Origin: Anoplolepis gracilipes
Lineage: Eukaryota > Arthropoda > Insecta > Hymenoptera > Formicidae
Assembly: GCF_047496725.1 (NCBI RefSeq)
Contig: NC_132979.1
Location: 11,883,001 to 11,947,000 of the forward strand
DNA length: 64,000 bases
Direction: 5' to 3'
Shown here: positions 60,264 through 64,000 of the stretch, in pieces
Layout: each line of letters starts with the position of its first letter
Numbering within the stretch: the first letter of the stretch is position 1
Made by a program: the position numbers and the translations under genes
The notes under the pieces: model-generated
Seen by the model: the letters and a program-made list of their open reading frames with translations, nothing else
Databases searched by the model: none
Told to the model about the DNA's origin: nothing

Positions 60264-60665
60264 CTGCAAAAGAAGCGTATTATTCTTTAATTATAAAACA
60301 TTGTTTTAACCGTATATCGTATACGCATGCACAGAATCTATGTGATTATTTAAAATTTTTGTAATTCTACGTCAGTTTATGATTCTATAATACATGATCT
60401 TTAATAAAAGTCATACCACATTAATTGAAAATTATGAAACAAATTTGTAACACATTTGCGACCTTACTGTGTGACACTACTGAGACACGGTTGTTTTCTG
60501 TTACAATTTTCTTTGACCACCAGTAGATATACGCTAATGTTAGTAAACATAATAATGTTTTATAAAATTAATAGCTGTGCGTGTAAAATCATTTATTTCG
60601 TCATATGACGCAAACTTGTTAAGAGAAACAAAGTTATTTTTTTAGATAGATAAAATTTAATATAC

Positions 60666-61307
60666 CTTGTAAAAGGCAGCACATTTAAAGAAAAAATCCC
60701 CATATTTCTACGTCGAATAATATTATTGACTTTGACTATTCCAGTTTGCCACAATGCTAAGTCTAGCTTTATAATCTTCGTAAACTGGTCAGTATATTTC
60801 ATCCAATAAAGATTTCTTGCCACCCAATCGATGCAGAGATGACGCGCAGAATCAGTTAATTTTGTACAATTATTTACTTCGATTGCATTTAGATCGAAAT
60901 CGCATGTCATTAGCTCCCAATTATCATTGATCCAGAAAATCTTACGTTCCAGTTCTAAATAAACGATTTCTAGCACTTTGTATATTTTAAGTGGAAAGCT
61001 GATTTGCAAATCCACATCGAATACTTTTAGCACACCAAATGAGGCGATGAATAATAGAGGTACCGGATTCTCATGCTTGGTGGACACATTAATGAAAATC
61101 GTGTAAAGGCCGGCACCAGCTTCATTTTCCGCTTTTACTTTAAAGTAGTACATCGTATCAGGCGTTAAATTGTACGTTTTATATTCCAATATGTGCTGTG
61201 TAGCTAAAATATTAGCGACATGTATAATTTTCGTTTGGTTCTTGATAAACCAATACTCGACCATGTATTTTTGTATCACTCCATTTATAAATTCAGGTTC
61301 GTTCCAT
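60666..61307 (-). pseudogene. Copy B exon 4: FN3 and YWTD propeller
   Basis: Open throughout: WNEPEFINGVIQKYMVEYWF, an FN3 end (TPDTMYYFKVKAENEAGAGL), then propeller strands (LERKIFWIND, HLCIDWVARNLYWMKYTD) and VLPFTR|GTATAT. It shows what copy A lost at its stops. These YWTD-like strands are the hallmark of the sevenless/ROS1 ectodomain. Confidence 0.9.
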
Positions 61308-61433
61308 CTATGAAGAAAGCTATTTTAATTTATTCTTTATATTTTTAGTGAATTTTTGACAGAATTAGAGACAAACAAAATTGTTTTTCTATACATATAT
61401 ACGAGTACAAGTAACAACTTAAAAATGTTTTAC

Positions 61434-61518
61434 CTAAATGTCACAGAAATGTTTTTGTTTAATTTATTGCCAAACTCTACAAATGCCCTGGGAAATGTTG
61501 GCTCGCTTGGAAATATGT
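61434..61518 (-). pseudogene. Copy B exon 3
   Basis: DIFPSEPTFPRAFVEFGNKL, then ISVTF, start of an FN3 domain split by the intron. Acceptor TTTGCAG and donor AG|GTAAAA are intact. Confidence 0.85.
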
Positions 61519-62278
61519 CTGCAAATTTTTGAATTTTGTATAATTATATAAGAGAATTGAGAGTATACATATAATTAAATCTTTATAAAGATTTCAAAAT
61601 TGTATTTAGTGTATTATAATTACGTATAAGAATTCTAATTTCAATAACTAAAAAAATGAAGTGGAAAAATTGCTTGAAATATAACTAAAAAATCGTATAT
61701 TATATAATAAATAAGTTGTAATGACAATCACTTTTTTAAATAAAGAAATAAAATCATAAACTACAAAGTATGATAAAAACCAATAGATACAGTAATGATT
61801 TTAAAAATAATTGAAAAATATAAAAATAATGTTTTTGTATTTTAAGACTTAGAAAAACAATTAATAATTAAGCAAAAAGAAAAAATCTTATTCAAAAATA
61901 AAACTTTTTCAGCGAAAACAAATTATGTTTTGATAAATAGAAATCTTTCAATGGTTATAGTGCTTTCATCAGTTCTTGTAATTTTATTAATTATTGATAA
62001 AAAATTTAAAAATGTAAAATTTATTACTGCTTATAAACGACGTAACTAGCAAAATAATGACTAACTTTTTTCTTCTCTTGATATAAATTTTTTTATTTTT
62101 ACTGACAAGCGATATTTTTTTTATTTAATTTTTAGTTCTTGAGTGAGAAGTTTAAATTATTTTTATATTTTTTATATAATTCAATTTTATTTTGATAACA
62201 TTTTATATATAGAGTTTGTTTTATTATAATTTAGCAGTAGATTTTAGAAATGTAGACATGTCTGCAATAAACTCTTAC

Positions 62279-62357
62279 CACCTTCATTTAATTTAGTCAT
62301 GCTGTCAGAAGAGACGTTTGATAACATGTGATTATTATTCTCGAAAGTTGAGACATC
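62279..62357 (-). pseudogene. Copy B exon 2
   Basis: DVSTFENNNHMLSNVSSDSM, acceptor CAACAG, donor G|GTAAGA. Three bases shorter than copy A. Confidence 0.8.
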
Positions 62358-63257
62358 CTGTTGAAAAATATACATTATATAGTTTACATTGTGTTTGTTG
62401 AATTGCTTGATAAAAAATACATTAGCGATTAGATCAAAATTTATTTCGCAGATGAATATAAATCGATGAAGTAATGAAAGCAAAATTCTAAATATGAAAA
62501 TTAATAAATATGCGACAGATATTTTTAACATTTTAAAACAACTATTAGCTTTGTTAGTAAGGCGTCAGAAATTGAGTTAAATTTAAAAATTAAAATAAAT
62601 AATTTATATTTAAAACCGCGAACTGTTTTGCTTCACTTACGTCGATCTGTCCATTATTTGCATTCGCATTATTAGGTGTTCAACAAATTTAGTATTTAAC
62701 AAATTATGTATTTCAAAGTGTGTTTTAAAATATATATTATATATAATGTTTTGCATTATCTTTAGAAAAATGGAAAAAATTATGATAAATAAAAAATAGC
62801 ATAATAAATACGCATAGCGAGTGACAGCTGTTGTACATGTTGATTTCTCTATTGGTCCTAATTGAAAGCCAATTTAAAATTTCACTGCGTCAATCTTTTA
62901 CTTTGAATTTAGTAGCTGTTTCGTGATGTAATTTATTTTAACTCAAAAATTTTGAATTTCCACATCAAATTATTGTGAAATAAAAATTAATTTACCGTAT
63001 GTTTTATATATAAATTAATAAATACAAATAAATATTTAAAGAAATAGAAACATTTCAAAAATTATAAAAAAATCATGTCTAGCAAAAGTATCACATATAT
63101 GTTTAATGTAACAGTGCAGCAGAGAATCAACGCAATAATTAATTTATATTAGAAATTTATATTAAAAAATTTATATTTTTATATTTAAGTTTTAATATAT
63201 CGTCTCAATTAAGTTTAATTTTATATTACATTACACTGATTTTTAAATGTATAATGC

Positions 63258-64000
63258 TGTTACGTCCGGTAGACTTCACGATTCTTTCTTTTCGAGAGAA
63301 ATGTATAAACAATCAGAGGTAATGATTCTAAGAACTCTCCACGGGAAATATCAAACCGTGAGAGCTGTCACTTTAGTCGCACTCCACGAATATTACGTTA
63401 CGTGGATAATAAAAATTTTAACAAACCTCCGTAAGGCGAGACCAACTATAAATAAGATAACCCAAGAAGTCTTAGAAATCAAATAAAGAATAAACATTCA
63501 AACGGCTCTCTAAATTTCAAAAGAATTTTAAATAAAACAGAGTCGCCGTAACTCGAGGCAGTTGTTTAGAACTGCAATCATAAATTTGAAACGGCGACGA
63601 AAACTTAAAAAGCATTTGATAAGAGAGCTCTCCTGACGGACCACCTAAAGTGACAGCTGTTTATTATAAATTTCTAAATAGCGATAAGCGACTCTGACGG
63701 TACCAAACTCCTCATTGGCCAAATGGAAAAATCTCTTGAACCAATAGAGAAAAAATTTTTGAGACTCGAAGTCGAAGGAAACACCCCCTAAGCATAAGGG
63801 GGCGTTAATTAAAATTCTAATTCGTCCAATTGCCCAATGGAGAGGAGGTACGAATCCTAGTATATAATGCGCCGCGACATCAGTTTTTTCAGTTTTTTCG
63901 GTATTAGAATTAGCATCAGTATAACTCGTACGGTACGAACTATTTTCTTTCACCTCGGCTTCGAGACGCGGAATCGATCCTCGATCCCAACGTTTAACCC
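63258..64000. mobile_element. LTR related to the 46.6-kb solo LTR, cut by the window edge
   Basis: TGTTACGTCCGG at 63258 starts abruptly where receptor intron 1 should read on (copy A at 46420 and copy C at 53610 continue GCAAAACTAAC after the same ATAATGC). It contains a TATA box (TATATAATGCG near 63860) and ACATCAG then TTTTTCGG, resembling the start region of the 46575-48076 LTR. I cannot tell whether internal element sequence follows. Confidence 0.75.

Larger units (their letters stand above)
56372..63257 (-). pseudogene. sev-like: sevenless-like receptor tyrosine kinase, copy B (exons 2-9, broken)
   Basis: Exons, 5' to 3': E2 62279-62357, E3 61434-61518, E4 60666-61307, E5 58799-60263, E6 about 58026-58400, E7 57658-about 57840, E8 56978-57451, E9 56372-56736. 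Exon 1 would lie right of the LTR at 63258. It keeps the transmembrane helix and glycine loop lost from copy A, and more open frame. It is still disabled: frameshifts in E5 and E6, a 1-bp loss in E9 (near 56546) and TGA for Trp in E9 (near 56494). HRD reads HKD. Donor and acceptor sites are otherwise intact. If the lesions were assembly errors this would be the functional copy; RNA reads would decide. Confidence 0.9.

Overview
This is eukaryotic, insect-type nuclear DNA: AT-rich, intron-containing, rich in microsatellites and packed with arthropod-style transposable elements. The protein fragments (a sevenless/ROS1-family receptor kinase, a large LRR-FN3 membrane protein, a purine-rich LINE ORF1, Gypsy and Penelope polymerases) fit a hymenopteran, probably an ant. 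That species assignment is inference. I found no gene that looks intact from end to end; nearly all recognisable coding DNA is broken.

Layout. 1-595: 3' end of a Gypsy-type LTR element with its 205-bp LTR. 596-5648: AT-rich DNA with one MITE (3783-4499). 5649-13890 (+): three exons of a large LRR + LRRCT + FN3 + transmembrane protein, with correct splice phases but several stops and frameshifts. Its last intron carries a 2.84-kb LINE on the minus strand (10182-13022) that has a 14-bp target duplication, an ORF1-like region and no reverse transcriptase. 17529-23286 (-): a complete Gypsy insertion with two LTRs and a 4-bp target duplication, whose ORFs are broken and which contains a 192-bp inverted duplication. 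23291-33230: mostly unassigned AT-rich DNA with GA/CT and TA microsatellites, including an (AG)n array of about 800 bp at 31651-32456.

33.8-63.3 kb (-): a tandem array of at least four copies or fragments of one sevenless-like receptor tyrosine kinase. Copy 0 (33.8-36.1 kb) keeps only exons 1-3. Copy A (39.8-48.2 kb) has exons 1-9. Copy C (about 50.0-54.6 kb) keeps exon 1 and introns. Copy B (56.4-63.3 kb) has exons 2-9. Each copy is disabled differently. The copies act as empty-site references for one another, which dates and bounds the insertions among them: a MITE (33231-33791), a LINE RT fragment and a Penelope-like element (36.3-39.2 kb), a 1.5-kb solo LTR (46575-48076), a block of virus-like capsid/core genes of Polinton/adintovirus type replacing exon 2 of copy C (about 50600-53250), another MITE (55578-56140), and an LTR running off the right edge (63258-64000).

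The window therefore reads as a decaying locus in which tandem duplication of a receptor gene supplied repeated targets for mobile and virus-derived DNA. Nothing here forms a working pathway. The best second looks are the virus-like block, the ORF1-only LINE, the receptor array and the hammerhead-like hairpins.
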